Source: Actinostola sp. cb2023 (lineage: Eukaryota > Cnidaria > Anthozoa > Actiniaria > Actinostolidae). From it: a stretch of DNA of 64,000 bases. Where the stretch lies: contig JAUJYZ010000245.1 in NCBI GenBank assembly GCA_033675265.1, positions 30,001-94,000 of the forward strand, given 5' to 3'. Positions 44,401 through 56,136 of the stretch are shown here, in pieces. The translations under genes were made by a program, and so were the position numbers. Position 1 is the first letter of the stretch, and each line of letters begins with the position of its first letter. Under the pieces are notes generated by a model. It did not search any database. It saw only the letters and a list, made by a program, of their open reading frames with translations, and was not told the DNA's origin.

Positions 44401-46769
44401 CACTCAACGATGTTTATTGGCTGATATTTATAGCTACTGTCAACGTAATAAAAATACAGCGGAGAAAAAAGAAGGGAAGACACCACAAGTCACGCAAAAC
44501 GTCAAGTCTAATGTCACGCCATCTACTTCGCAAACTGGCAGCGGGAATAACACACACGATTTATCACCGAATCAAGCTGCATCGACTTCCAATGACGACT
44601 CTGTGGATCTAATTCAAATAGAACCTGCACCACCACAAAAGTCAAAATTTGAACTGAGAAATTTTGGTGGGTTTACATTCCCATCTTCTCGCTTTAGAAT
44701 AACTAGGATATTTGAATCGTCCCATTCACGTGAGTCGCCTCGTTCCACTAAATCAAAGCAGCAGGACAACTCTAGCGGCGAAGGGAGCACTAGTTCGGAA
44801 GGGGAGGGGCTGCTAGTGGAGATCGACCCCGAACCCATGTCTGAAGACATTTCCAAAGAACTTGAGGAATTCGATTTAGATGTATTCGAGTCTGATTCAT
44901 CTTCGTCTCAAGACACTGACTGGGAGAGCAGGGTTGAGAACTACGCATGTGGGAGCAGGGAGAGTGTTGATTCAATGGGGACTCCGATTGCGCGATCTGG
45001 ACGACTATCAGGTGAGGAAATGGATGGAAAGCTGGGAAGTAATTATTGTTGGTAAAAGAATTGATGTGATTGGTGGATGAGAACTATGACATTGTAATTG
45101 TAATTGTTGGATAAAAGAATTGATGGGATTGGTGGATGAGAACTATGACATTGTAATTGTAATTGGTGTAAAAGAATTGATGGATGGATGAGAACTATGA
45201 CATTGTAATTGTAATTGGTGGGATAAAAGAATTGATGGGATTGGTGGATGAGAACTATGACATTGTAATTGTAATTGGTGGATAAAAGAATTGATGGGAT
45301 TGGTGGATGAGAACTATGACATTGTAATTGTAATTGGTGGATAAAAGAATTGATGGGATTGGTGGATGAGAACTATGACATTGTAATTGTAATTGGTGAT
45401 AAAAGAACTGATGGGATTGGTGGTGAGAACTATGACATTGTAATTGTAATTGGTGGATAAAAGAATTGATGGGATTGGTGGATGAGAACTATGACATTGT
45501 AATTGTAATTGGTGGATAAAAGAATTGATGTGATTGGTGAATGAGAACTATGATGTCATTGTAATTGGTGGATAAAAGAATTGATGTGATTGGTGGATGA
45601 GAACTATGACATGGTGGATAAAAGAATTGATGGGATTGGTGAATGAGAACTATGACATTGTAATTGTAATTGGTGGATAAAAGAATTGATGGGATTGGTG
45701 AATGAGAACTATGACATTGTAATTGTAATTGGTGGATAAAAGAATTGATGTGATTGGTGAATGTGATGTCATTGTAATTGGTGGATAAAAGAATTGAACT
45801 GATGGTGGATGTCATTGTAATTGGTAAAAGAATTGATTTTTGTACAAACCTCACCTAATGGCTCGGTGATGGGTGGTGACTGAGAACTATGACATTGTAA
45901 TTGTGCCGTAAAAGATTATGTGATTGGTGGATGAGAAATATGACATTGTAATTGTAATTCTCTATTATGTACCATCATGACGTCATTGTTATTGGTAAGG
46001 TCTTTTTTGTACAAACCTCACCTATGGCTCAGTCTGTACTGTCAAGCCCTCGGTCTGCCGTATAGATTATTGAAATATCTTCATTGCTTCTCTATTATTA
46101 CCATCATCAGTCTTATCTGTTTTGTGATCTGTAGATAATAGTGAAGACCATCCATCCCATCATTACGAGCATGAACTACAAGCCATGTTAGCCAACGTGG
46201 ACAATGGTGAACATGGAGCGGCACTCACTAACAGTGATCATCAAAACGAGAATGGTACGACATTACCTTGCCACACCCATTCTGTTTCCTATACTACAAC
46301 TCATGCATATTCTGTTATATTTATTATTGTTATTATTTGTTTTTATATATATATATACATATTTTATTAACATTGTAAAAAGCATTAAGACTTCGGTTAA
46401 TACGTTTTTAAGAAATTATTATTATTATTATTATTATTATACTACAAAACGATTGGATGATATAATAATAATAATTATTATTATTATTATAATGGCTGTT
46501 CTTATATAGCACATTTTCACACTCTCTCAACCGATGCATGTGATGTATTGTACTCCCCATCCCTCTAGCCATGCCACACCCATTCTGTTTCCTATACTAC
46601 GTCTTGTGTTTATAAACTACCCATGATTTACTCGCACTGTCCTAATTGCAACATTATCGTTTTTATAGACTTTTGGATTCAACAAATCGACGCAGTGTAC
46701 AAGAATTCTCCTCACACCATTCCCCCTAATGCTACTAACCCACCTACAGGCGACCTACTGGGCTCATAG
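32404..46769 (+). CDS. PPP1R37: Protein phosphatase 1 regulatory subunit 37 (leucine-rich repeat), 13 exons
   Basis: Exons: 32404-32632, 33810-33907, 34656-34701, 36682-36782, 37934-38053, 38673-38847, 40189-40334, 40840-40962, 41312-41453, 42258-42424, 44390-45011, 46135-46254, 46669-46769 (stop TAG). They sum to 2190 bp, 729 aa, with compatible phases; human PPP1R37 has 691. The PP1-docking RVxF motif is KVSF at residues 55-58, followed by FDPWKDG. Leucine-rich repeats fill about residues 110-455, with [20 protein letters not shown] and [19 protein letters not shown] matching the vertebrate protein closely. The C-terminal third is acidic and serine-rich. The protein inhibits PP1 catalytic subunit. 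The donor of exon 6 (38847, GTAAAG) is the least certain; a donor at 38872 breaks the phase. Four introns contain minisatellites. Confidence 0.95.
34932..36096. mobile_element. Fold-back family H, copy 1, in PPP1R37 intron 3
   Basis: Left end ACACCTAATTTCAAAAACGT and right end ACGTTTTTGAAAACAGGTGT are imperfect inverted copies, with AGCCAAATA/TATTTGGCT inside. The interior has three tandem copies of a 132-147 bp unit starting TTCAATGCTTTACCCATAG at about 35225, 35357 and 35506. Confidence 0.65.
36110..36530. mobile_element. Fold-back family I, copy 1, in PPP1R37 intron 3
   Basis: Contains AGAAATAGAAAATGCATGCG and GACTGATCAGAAAACAAGAG / TGTTCTGACCAGTCCCCAAG as inverted blocks, then CAAATCAGAGCATGCGTTAT. 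The same blocks in the opposite orientation are found at 61733-62040. Confidence 0.6.
36826..36945. mobile_element. Palindromic MITE in PPP1R37 intron 4
   Basis: AAGAGTACTTAACTTTACTG pairs with CAGTAAAGTTAAGTACTCTT; CGTCGGAGCCTTAAC pairs with GGTTAAGGCT-type sequence inside. Confidence 0.7.
38164..38312. mobile_element. Palindromic MITE in PPP1R37 intron 5
   Basis: ATAGAGTGCAATTTAGAAAAG pairs with CTTTTCTAAATTGCACTCTAT. The interior repeats AATAGTACTAA. Another short inverted repeat, GTTGTAGTTTAAAATGAT / ATCATTTTAAACTACAAC, lies in intron 4 at about 37498-37582. Confidence 0.7.
38903..40096. repeat. 11-bp-based minisatellite in PPP1R37 intron 6
   Basis: Built from 11-mers GGTTGTTGGTA and GGTTGTCAGTA plus a GGTTGATTGGTA variant. 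A marker variant CAGATGTCAATAGG recurs near 39242, 39481, 39599, 39727 and 39849, so there is a higher-order period of about 120 bp. It ends about 90 bp before exon 7. Confidence 0.95.
41470..42105. repeat. GACA/GGTA-type array in PPP1R37 intron 9
   Basis: Composed of CAGACAGGTAGA and CAGGCAGGTAG words. A marker AGTCAGAAGGTACAATGTAG recurs every 86 bp three times and then after 147 bp. It starts within 20 bp of the exon 9 splice donor. The cysteine/leucine-rich minus-strand ORFs are repeat translations. Confidence 0.95.
42528..42712. mobile_element. Palindromic MITE in PPP1R37 intron 10
   Basis: AATAGCATGACATGAGGGTG pairs with CACCCTCATGTCATGTCATG; GCCGAGAGAGGTTTA pairs with TAAACCTCCCTCAGC inside. 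A short perfect palindrome, GAGGGACGATTAG / CTAATCGTCCCTC, lies nearby at about 43376-43404. Confidence 0.7.
43509..44212. repeat. 20-bp minisatellite in PPP1R37 intron 10
   Basis: About 35 copies of GTGACGTGTAAGGTAGCTAT with GACGT/GATGT and CTAT/CTGT variation and a few shortened units. It ends about 180 bp before exon 11. Confidence 0.95.
45045..45840. repeat. 59-bp minisatellite in PPP1R37 intron 11
   Basis: About 13 copies; each has GATGAGAACTATGACATTG, TAATTGTAATTGGTGG and ATAAAAGAATTGATG blocks. It starts about 35 bp after the exon 11 splice donor and decays towards the 3' side, with short relics near 45870-46000. Confidence 0.95.
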
Positions 46770-47029
46770 AACTATTCATGGCAAGGAAATCAAACTGCGG
46801 GCAGAAATCGTGGTAAAGTCTAGAAGTCAAGGACGCGAGGCAAAAGTGGTTTTACGTAATGGTTCAAGAAAGAGTTCCTGTTGGAGTAAGTCGTAAAAAT
46901 CCAAATCGGAATCATCGAGAGGAGTCGTTGCTCAGGCACGCCACTGCGCCACGTGAACGAGAGATTTTACGTGATCGATAAATTATTGCAATTTTCTTTT
47001 ACTGACGTCACGTGCAAAAATTTCGCGCG

Positions 47030-47345
47030 AAAAGTCGAGTCAAGTCGCATACGATAAATTGAATGAGAAGTGAATATTCAACGTGAGAAATTTTCACGCG
47101 CGAAATCGCATTCGACATGCGACAAGTCGCACACGATAAATTGAATAAGAATTGAATATTCAACGTGCGAAATTTTCACGCGAGAACTCGCATTCGTCAT
47201 GCGACAAGTCGCACACGATAAATTGAATAAGAATTGAATATTCAACGTGCGAAATTCTAACGCGAGAAATCGCATTCGACATGCGACAAGTCGCACACGA
47301 TCAATTCAATGAGATTGAATATTCAAAGTGCGAAATCGAGAAACT
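47030..47345. repeat. 82-bp tandem repeat, about 3.7 copies
   Basis: Each unit carries GCGACAAGTCGCACACGATA, AATTGAATATTCAACGTG and ACGCGAGAAATCGCATTCG. The words GCGAC/GTCGC and TTGAATATTCAA are self-complementary. Confidence 0.85.
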
Positions 47346-48280
47346 TGTGACAAATTGGTCGAACAACTGTAACCTTGTCAGTGATCTATCGAGAAAATCG
47401 CATTAGATAAATAGTAGCTTAACATCTGGGGAAAATCGTGCACGGTGTGGGTCGCACGGTGTAGATAAATTTGTTATTGTAATTAAAGCGAATAGAAATG
47501 TAGTTAAGTTATAGAAAATATTAGATCAGTTTAGTTAGCTATTTTTCCGGATGTGACGAAAGTTTTTCCGGATGTGACGAAAGAATGCGTGTACACCCGC
47601 TGCTCACCAATTCCGTGGGCGGTTAAAAATTGATTTCGCCCCTACGAGGGAGGGGCTGAGTTGTAACCAATGGACGCATCATAGCACAAATCCATGAAAA
47701 TTTATGAAATTATTTTAACAAAGAATGAATAAGAAACTCTGGGACAATCCAGAAAATCTTACCATGAATTTCTAAGCGAATTTAGCCAATGTTTCTAAGA
47801 ATATTCATATTAATCCAGGATGGATTGCAATTTGTAATTTTGTAGACAATTTTATTGGTCAGTTTTCAAGCAAGATTATTCATGTCGGGGGGGGACCTGT
47901 CTGATAGAAGGGGTAGTACATGCATGTGCTTTTGACTGCTCTAAAAGTTTACTGAAAAACATTTTTCGATGGGGTCAATGACTGCAAAGCATTATGGTAA
48001 ATAAATATTCGCCTCTTTCTTTAAAGACTCGTTACAATTTCCCGTGATGCTTTGTACGATGTTTATACCTTTGTAAATGATTGTCTTCAATTATGTAAAT
48101 GAGTGCAAACACTAAGTCCATGCAACCACTAAATAGTGATATTTCTATTGTTTTTGATAGGATAATTGGGTCAAAATGTTGTTTGGATTTAGTATTTGCA
48201 CTCTGTTCATCAAAATCTAGAGTCATTAATTATGGAGTTGGGTTATAAACTAGAATCTCGCTCTCTGTATTGCAGTGCTA

Positions 48281-48649
48281 ATGAGGGTTTATCACGTAAT
48301 TTCAAAACTCATAGGACAAAAAATGATTATCATAGCTGGAAAGAGCTCGTTGAAATTAGTAAAATTGTGAAGTTTGGAAAAGATCGCTTCACAAATTGCG
48401 AAGATATGAATTTTCAAAAATCGAAATTTTATATGAAAACCTTTGGAAATTTACGCTTGGAGGCAACTCTTGCCTCCAACAAAGGTTTTCATACAAAATT
48501 TCGATTTTTGAAAATTCATATCTTCGCAATTTGTCAAGCGATCTTTTCCAAACCGCTTCACATTTTGACTAATTTCAACGAGCTCTTTCCAGCTATGATA
48601 ATAATTTTGTTGTCCTGTGAGTTTTGAAATTACGTGATAAACCCTCATT
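48281..48649. mobile_element. Family B MITE, copy 3 (complete)
   Basis: Ends ATGAGGGTTTATCACGTAAT and ATTACGTGATAAACCCTCAT are perfect inverted copies; the arms meet at GGAGGCAACTCTTGCCTCC as in copy 2. This is the best-preserved family B copy. Confidence 0.85.
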
Positions 48650-50509
48650 CAGTTTGTGATGATTTGCATGCCTTACAGTTCGTCAGTTTTGTTAAAAAAT
48701 AGAAAACAGATTTTGTATTATTACGATATAGACTATTTACAACACGTCATGAATGCAGAAATTAGCACTAAGGCGGACTGATTCAGACGTTGAACTTTCT
48801 ATGTGCCGACCTGATTAGATGACGTGATACTGCCTAATTACTATCCATTGTTATAATGTATGGAACATGTGAAGTTCGACGTCACAATCGGGCCCAAGTT
48901 CCACTTTTGTACAGCGCAAAAAAAAAACCGGAATGTTTACGGATGAGAGAAAAGAAAGGAAAAATGAGAGGATACTTTTTTATTTTCTCCCTTCTTACCT
49001 CCCTGGTAAGTTCTCTTTTTCTACCAACTCGCTTCGGCCTTCAGGGCAGTAATATTTCTAAGTTGTACCGACAGTGAATTTTTACCGTTTCGTAAATCCT
49101 TTTTTGCCGAGATTTTCAGTGAATCTCATCGACTGCCTTTGTTACTATGACAATGCTCTCAGTTGATCTGATAGGGCACCGAAATGTAACCACGCCTGTA
49201 TATGAAAACGAGGCTACTTGCGAGCACGCAAAGCTTCAAAGAAAATGATTCAAGTTGTTTTCATCGTCTCAGTTTGAGAATGAGCGCAAGTGTCTGTTTC
49301 GTGCGGATTTTCTGAACAATTAGCCTCACTTTCATGAAAAGGCTTGGTTACCATTCAAGATGGCTTCCATTGATGGCCGCCATTTTGTTTGAAGTCAGGT
49401 TTCATAAGTTTGTGTTTCTAATTCTAAGGCTTGTCAATAAGCCGTAGGTCATGCAACACTGGCCGTTGTTTGTGTGACTTACTGAACCTCTGCTAGCAGA
49501 GAGAATCGAAAGGTAGAAAGTTTGGTACAAGCAAATTTGATATCATCTACTGTAACTTGAACAGCGCGAAATGGCAAATAAAATGGCTGTTGCATGATAC
49601 AGAAACAATATTTCTAAGCGAGTATTGTGTGTGGTTCTTTTTCTGTCTTTTTGTCCTTCAAAGTCCCAGTCAAGTCAAGCTATAGATTTTAAAGTCAGGA
49701 CAACACAAGTTGACATAATAATTTTACTAGTAAACCCTTCCCATATTTTTATTTTAGAATTACGATTCCAGTTATATAGCTGGGGCACTTTTGGAAAACA
49801 TTTCATGACTGAAAAACGGACACCATGCATGACACTCAAACGGCTTCCCTGTGACGTGTGGATCAATCAAGGTGCTCAACGCATATCGACCAATCACACT
49901 ACTCCATCACTGCACCGTTGCGTCAGTACATCCATGGTAACCAAGTTTCTCACTCATGCTAAATTGTCAACCACGTTAGTTTAACCCTTAAACTTTTAAA
50001 TTGTATGTCAAGGAGGGAAACTCCCTCTTCATCAGTAATATTACTAGAACTTGATGCGCAAGTACGGTCACAGACAGTCAACCATATTTGTATGCGCGCG
50101 CGCACATGTGCTCCGCACAAATCAGTGCACCCTTACTGGGCTGACTGCGGTACGGCTAGTCAGTGTTTCCTCCTTCACAAGGAAGTCGACCGAGAAATAT
50201 GTATTATGTTGGGCTTTTTACGCTCCGCACAAATCAGTGCACACTTACTGGGCTGACTGCGGTACGGTAATCAGTATTTTCCTGTTGACTGATTTCATAC
50301 CAACCCAGCCCCCTTCAAATGACGAATAACACGTTATTCAGAAAGTAAGTGACCGAGAATCCGACATTTAAAAATTGAAAACAGTTTGTCTTGAATTTTA
50401 ATCCTTTGATTATCGTATGTACTATTTATAACTGATTTCTACTGATTTCATACCCCCAGACCCCCTTCTAAATGCACGACGTTCCCCTGAACGTCCCCAG
50501 ACCCACGTT

Positions 50510-50800
50510 ATCCTCTAGAAAGTAAGTGACGCCCCCGAGAATCTCGACATTTCCCTAAAAATCCGCGGGAAAACAGGGTTTGTTTTCCTCGCCCCCGACC
50601 CTCGGGTCTAGAGCGTTTCCCTAAACGCCCCCATACGCGGGATCCTATATTGATATCCCTGATTTCAGACCCGCATCTAATCGCATGTTTTCCCCCAGAC
50701 CCGCGGGATCCTCTAGGGCCGCAGATTTCCCTAAACGCCCCCAGACCCGCGGGATCCTCTAGGGCCGCATGTTTCCCTAAACGCCCCGAGACCCACAAGG
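50510..50800. repeat. GC-rich tandem block downstream of the K2P gene
   Basis: The block CCCGCGGGATCCTCTAGGGC followed by TTTCCCTAAACGCCC occurs in full near 50699-50740 and 50745-50790 and in degraded form upstream. The base composition differs sharply from its AT-rich surroundings. An apparent minus-strand ORF follows the repeat and is not supported as a gene. Confidence 0.75.
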
Positions 50801-50867
50801 CGCCAAAATGAAATAATCGCGACAAATTAGATTTTATATAATTGGTTGGAATTGTATCACGTGGAGG

Positions 50868-53800
50868 TCACGTGCCCGAGTTATCTTCAGTCGAGTCTTC
50901 TAGTCTTTTATAAGAGTTTTTACCGCTACCACTTGGCGTCACCGCATCGCGAACCATGTCTCCCTTCAGTGGTGTCCAGCAGTCCGTCTCGTCGTCCTTG
51001 AGAAACGGTTGATGGCAGGAGAAAAGCATGCCGGGATGGTCATCCGGGACTTTAGCGCACAGTTCTAGTATGAGGATCAAGAAGGAGATGCCAAAAATAA
51101 AGAAGAACACGCTGCAGACCTTGTAAAGAGCCCGGTAGTTACTCTGCTGCCATTCCGGTGCATCACCCGGGACAAAATCCCCGAGGCCTATGGTTGTCAA
51201 GGAGATGAAGCAGAAGTAAAACGCTTCAAAATAAGACCAGTTCTCCAGCTCCATAAAGAAAATGGCGGGAACAAACATGACGACGAGTAGAATGACTACC
51301 ATAAGGAAGGACAGATGGAACATGCGCAGATAGCCTACTGGGACACCACGCACTGCGCATGAGCGACTGAGAAGTCTTTGAATGGCTTCAGCGATGAGAA
51401 GAAGACGTTCTACAATTGCTGTCAACATAATGGCAGTCATTGGAATACCAAATAAGGCGTAGACTATACAGAAGATTTTACCGCCGCTTGAAAGTGGAGC
51501 GATGTTTCCATATCCTGAAATTGAAAAATATTGAAAAATGAAAAATTGAAAACAAACATTTTAGACTAAATTAATATCGCGAGAAATGCGTTCAAGAAAC
51601 CAACGACAACAACAGACAAAAAAATAAATAATGCAAGCAAATTAAAGAAAGAAAACGTCTGTTCTTGCGGAAGTATACGCCCAAAAACGCGTTGCGACAC
51701 GTGATACAATTAAGCCGCATCTACACAAACAAGTTTTCCTTGACAAGTTTTCCTTGACAAGGAAACTGAATTGACAATTTTTTGTCATCTACACGAACAA
51801 GTTTTCCTTGACAAGGAAAAATTGGCGATGTTTTTGTCGTCTACACGAGCAAGTCTTCCTTGTCAAGGAAAATTTGCTCGTGTAGCCGCGGCTTAATGGC
51901 CATGAAACTCAAATTTTTTTTTTCTCATGTAAATTTGAGAACGCTATGAATAATGAAAACCCATTATATAATTCTTTGAATAAGTTATCTTGTTTCTTCA
52001 AATTAACACTAAGCTCGAAGCCCATACAGTTTTAATTAGTTTACTTTGTAAACCATCTCAAAAGAACGTCAAATAAGGTTTTAAATCCGCGCAGCGTCAT
52101 GTCGCGAGACAATTCGTCTTCTTGGTTCCTGCAGCGCGAACTTGATTATTTTTGACCCTAGTCGAGCATGTTGACAGTTAATTCAGTTGTTTGATAACAG
52201 AAGCAATCATTACAATTGTCAATATGCACTCAGAAAGTATAATTATAATTTGAGTAAAATATAAATGGAGTGATCAAAATAAGAAAATGATCAATAAGAA
52301 AGGTATAATTGCTTACTGGAATTAGGAGGGAGTATTATGTTGTCAGAAAGGTAGACCCCATTTTTAGGGGGGGGGGGGGGGGAGGGAGGTTTAGATGAGG
52401 GCAGAATAAATATCGTTGCTTTATCGCCAAATTCTGACACCACCCAGGCGCGATATAATGCTGATCCCTAATGAGAAGAAAAGCATTAAAACTTTAATAT
52501 CGTTGAAAGTACAATGCATCAAAACGACATTACCGAACCAGCTGAGAATGTATTTCATAGAAACGCAAGAAATCAGTTAGATATGCTTAAATTATGACAC
52601 ATCGGTATATACTCTGCGAGCAGAGGTTTTTTCTAGTCGCCCAAAGTAGAAAAAAAAAACTCTGCTTGCAGGGTAACTGTGCCGTAGGCTTCTTTCATTT
52701 ATTTCGCACGACTACAAAATAGGCATGTTTTGACGTTTGTTTGTCCGTCGAGAATTCCAAAGCATAGTTATTGATTGTTGGAGACAATATAGCCACCCGC
52801 CAATCCACCTGCTTACTGATAGAATAATCCTAACACCCATCACTCCATACTGGTATTAAAGTAGTTCACGGCCGTCACCTCTTATATTGACTCTTTTCAA
52901 ATTTAGAGACTCGCTATTAACAATGGGAGAGGTTTGATTATATTAGCGCTGGAAGTAATTGAAATTAGTCAGCGAAAACTATGATTGAAATCAGTACCGC
53001 TAACAGTTTTTCCCGCTAAATTCATGAATACAAAAATAATGTATTGCAAGTGTCAAGCAAAAGGTGAACAATTTGTGTAGTAAAATCATTGGAAGAACTG
53101 AGAAAATGCAAATTTCCTCTAATAGTAGAAATAGAAAGTTATAGATATTATGCTGTCGAGATTTAATTTCACTTTTGAACAATGAAAGGATTACATGGAG
53201 AGCTCAAAGGATTATGTACAACAGAGACATAAATTAGAGAGATTCAGGGTCTTTTTGCACAGACATTTGTCTGAGATGATTATAGAAACAGTCGAAGTTT
53301 GCATGAATTATGACTATTTTTGAGTTATTGAATCAGTTTTATAGACGAGTTGAATCGAGAAACCACAACACAGCAGTCTCATGTTAAAATGAAACCGCTA
53401 AAAGTTATCCATCATCATTAATTTGATAAATGTCAATCCAAGGATTTATTTAGAGTTCATACTTAAACTTTTAACGACGAGAATGACAAACTGACAAATT
53501 TCCCGCTCGCGTGTGGAGCCACCATGTTTTGACACTGAAACTGGCGCGATAATATTAGCAGTTTGAACCGCAACCGCAACCGTCAGATTTCAACCTCAGA
53601 TAGTATTCAAAGTCTGTCTGTTTTGAAATGCTGTACTTTCTTGACCAGAAAAACAACATCTTTGGAGTTAAATTAATTCAAATATCAATCGACCCAACCA
53701 CGGAATGGCTTCCGTATGTTGCATTTGCGACTCCGGCGTTCGTTATATTGGCTTTAGCATTGGTTTCACTTTACTCTAAGAATTCAGAAATCATATGTAG

Positions 53801-54385
53801 AGATTTTAATAGGGGAAAACTGGACTATCTGAGCACAGGTTTAGCTTTAGAAACTATCTTATCGATGATAGACCATTGTACATGTACAAAATCACGATAT
53901 AAACATTTAAAAAAAGTCAAGTGCAGTGGACCGTGGAAAGCATCCGTTGGTGCTCTTTGCCCGCGTCTATAATGTGCCATACAAATTAAAAACATTGCTA
54001 ATATGACTAACTTACTTCTTTTACATGTCAATTTAGAGACTTCTAACTTACCTATAGTTGTAATCACCGTGCCAGCAAAGAAGAAAGCGCTTCCAAACTC
54101 CCAGCTCGGAATCGTAGCGTTTCTCATGGGAGAGATACCCTGATCTCGAGCTCGCACCACAACTTTGATGAACTCTTCGAGGTCCAGATCATCTACACAC
54201 GGATACTTGATGAGGAATGCATCCCTCTTCGATCTGATGTCAGTCACAACACGACGCTCGTAAGGACCCTCGATCGTTGAAAAGATCGCCGCGCCGATCA
54301 CCAAGTAGAAGATGTACACGATGATCAGCACTACGAAACGTAGATTGCCCCTCTCCATCTGTACCAATAGTTTACTTAACAACAC
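50868..54385 (-). CDS. Two-pore-domain potassium channel, TWIK-like
   Basis: Two exons, 54052-54385 and 50868-51514, sum to 981 bp (326 aa); the junction rebuilds the first selectivity filter TTIGYGN. Segments: TM1 about 17-36, extracellular cap with one cysteine (C63, the position of the TWIK inter-subunit disulfide) and an N-glycosylation site NAT (89-91), pore loop 1 about 95-115, TM2 about 120-145, TM3 about 176-199, pore loop 2 with FCFISLTTIGLGDFVPGD (212-229), TM4 about 243-264, cytosolic tail rich in Ser/Thr/Asp. The second pore closely resembles human KCNK1/KCNK6. The residue before GYG is Ile, whereas human K2P1 has a Thr there. Background potassium conductance at the plasma or endosomal membrane is the expected role. 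Confidence 0.93.
51712..51896. mobile_element. MITE in the K2P channel intron
   Basis: TTAAGCCGCATCTACACAAAC and CTCGTGTAGCCGCGGCTTAA are inverted ends. Inside, CAAGTTTTCCTTGACAAGG-type units repeat and are self-complementary. The remaining intron (51897-54051) contains a poly-G run (52369-52390) and a short MITE (52608-52675) but no gene. Confidence 0.7.
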
Positions 54386-56136
54386 TGCTATGTACTCTCA
54401 CATCCTGGCTGTCTTTCAACCACACTAAATTTATAGTTTTAATGGCGATAATTCTTGTGGCGAAATTCACTAACGCCCTCAACTTGTTCAGGGAGCGACT
54501 GCAGTTCGAATGCAAATCATTGCTAAATATATTTCCCATTTTGGGCAACGCGCGGCGGCCTCGTAGTCATCACTATGGCAACCAAGTGACCCTTGTGAAA
54601 TTTTGAGCAGATTGAGAAGGGAAAACTAAACAGAAATTTCGAAATTAGGTTTGCTCGTACTTTGCAACAGAGGGAGAAGGAGGTGCAGAAATATAAACTA
54701 TCTTTTTATGACAATCGTTCCGAGCCATTGGGGGTCGAAGTAATAATAATAGAAAGCGCGCGCAGCATTACATCCGGTCTTGACCCTGTCCGGCTTCATT
54801 GATTTCTTTTTTCTTTTAAATATTTTTCTCTTTTCTTCTATTTTTTATCTCTTCGAATTTTCTCCGTTCCTGCATGACATTTTCTCTTTTTTCTTTGCTC
54901 TCTTGCTTCGCTAGGTGGTCAAGAGTTTATAGCATGATTTGTTTTCGAGTTATATTTTCTTGTTCTTTTCCTTTATTCGTTTGCCTTTGTTGAACTTTTC
55001 TTGATTTTCTATTGTGTGCCATTGTGACTTTTTCCTGCTGAGATTTTATTGCTTTTTTAAACGAACCGTGCATATAATGAACGCCAGCTATAGCTTTACA
55101 ATATTTTCTCTATATTGACTTCTTAATGAGGCATCTTTACGACGCGTACATAAAGTAGGCGTCAGAAAAATACATGAAAAATGAAATTAGAAAGTGCCCA
55201 AAACATCTACTGATCTTTCTCTTTGCCTTTTTATTTATACCAATAATATTTTACAGTAAAAACTCTTGGTTAAGATTGAAAATCATGTGTTAATTTGGCC
55301 CACGCTTTAAGGACTTCTAGCGCGCTACTCTATAAAGATCGAAGCAGAGTCAAGCAGCAAGGTGAAATGTTAATTGACAGCCAGCGAATGACGGGTTGCA
55401 TGCCGTATGTGGGTGGCTAACTCGATCGGAACTCCCAAATTTTTGCCTAAAATCTTGAGCGAAAATGCGTCAGTTTACCGAGATAAATATTCGGGTTCTT
55501 TGAATTTCAGTAAATTAAAGTGTCCTTATCGTGATAATTATTTTCAAACGTTTCAGAGCCAAAGCGGCTTGGTTAGGCCAGAATCCTTCAGTTGTCCTTG
55601 CGTCTCGCGATTTAATTGCCGATTGAGTTGTGCGCTCCAACCTTGCACACCTGGCTTCGAGGATCCATTCGTTCTAAAGACGCTCCTTAATCTTTCTTGT
55701 ACCAGTAGGAGAGACGTAGGAGGTTTAACAATAAGATTAGCGCATCAATCCAACCCCTCGTCATTCGATCACGGTCAGCGATGGTGCGTCGTTTTTCGTG
55801 AACGCTCTGTGTAGTCATAGTTACATATTGACACCTTGATCTTCATACGTCTTACTGTTTGAGAAAAGAAATAATTAATTGAATGAAGAAAGACGGAGCC
55901 AGTGGAAAGAAAAAGAAAGAACAGGGAGGGAAGGAAGGTATAGAAGGAAAGAAAGGAAGAAAGGAGGAAAGAAAGGAAGGAAGAAAGAAAGGAAGGAAGA
56001 AAGAAAGGAAGGAAGAAAGAAAGGAAGGAAGAAAGAAAGACCTGCATGCAAAAGAAAGACAGACAGACAGATCGACAGACAGACAGAGAAAAACTAATCA
56101 TTCATGATATACTTACACGCAAGTTTAGAAAAAGCC
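54386..56136. other. Intergenic region between the K2P channel and the NXPE gene
   Basis: The 5' side of the K2P gene lies here, but I see no clear promoter element. From about 55885 to 56095 there is a purine-only GAAAGGAAGAAA tract followed by a (GACA)n run. The ORF at 55407-55814 has no recognisable domain. Confidence 0.6.
55885..56095. repeat. Purine tract and (GACA)n microsatellite
   Basis: GGAAGAAAGAAAGGAAGG-type sequence for about 150 bp, then GACAGACAGACAGAT repeats. Homopurine mirror-like DNA of this kind can form triplex structures. It lies about 40 bp downstream of the NXPE stop codon. Confidence 0.9.

Larger units (their letters stand above)
46770..50867. other. Intergenic region between PPP1R37 and the K2P channel
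   Basis: No gene is supported. It holds an 82-bp tandem array (47030-47345), a complete family B MITE (48281-48649), a duplicated block with CGCACAAATCAGTGCAC and CTGACTGCGGTACGG (about 50112-50160 and 50223-50270), and a GC-rich tandem stretch (50510-50800). The short ORFs at 48856-49077, 49625-49984 and 50005-50329 lack recognisable domains or splice context. Confidence 0.6.

Noticed and set aside
49625..50329. Small ORFs in the PPP1R37-K2P intergenic region
   Set aside because: No domain, no consistent splice sites, and part lies over a duplicated non-coding block.
53628..53972. 114-codon ORF with a hydrophobic stretch
   Set aside because: It lies in the K2P intron and partly over sequence antisense to the exon 1 readthrough; no family resemblance.
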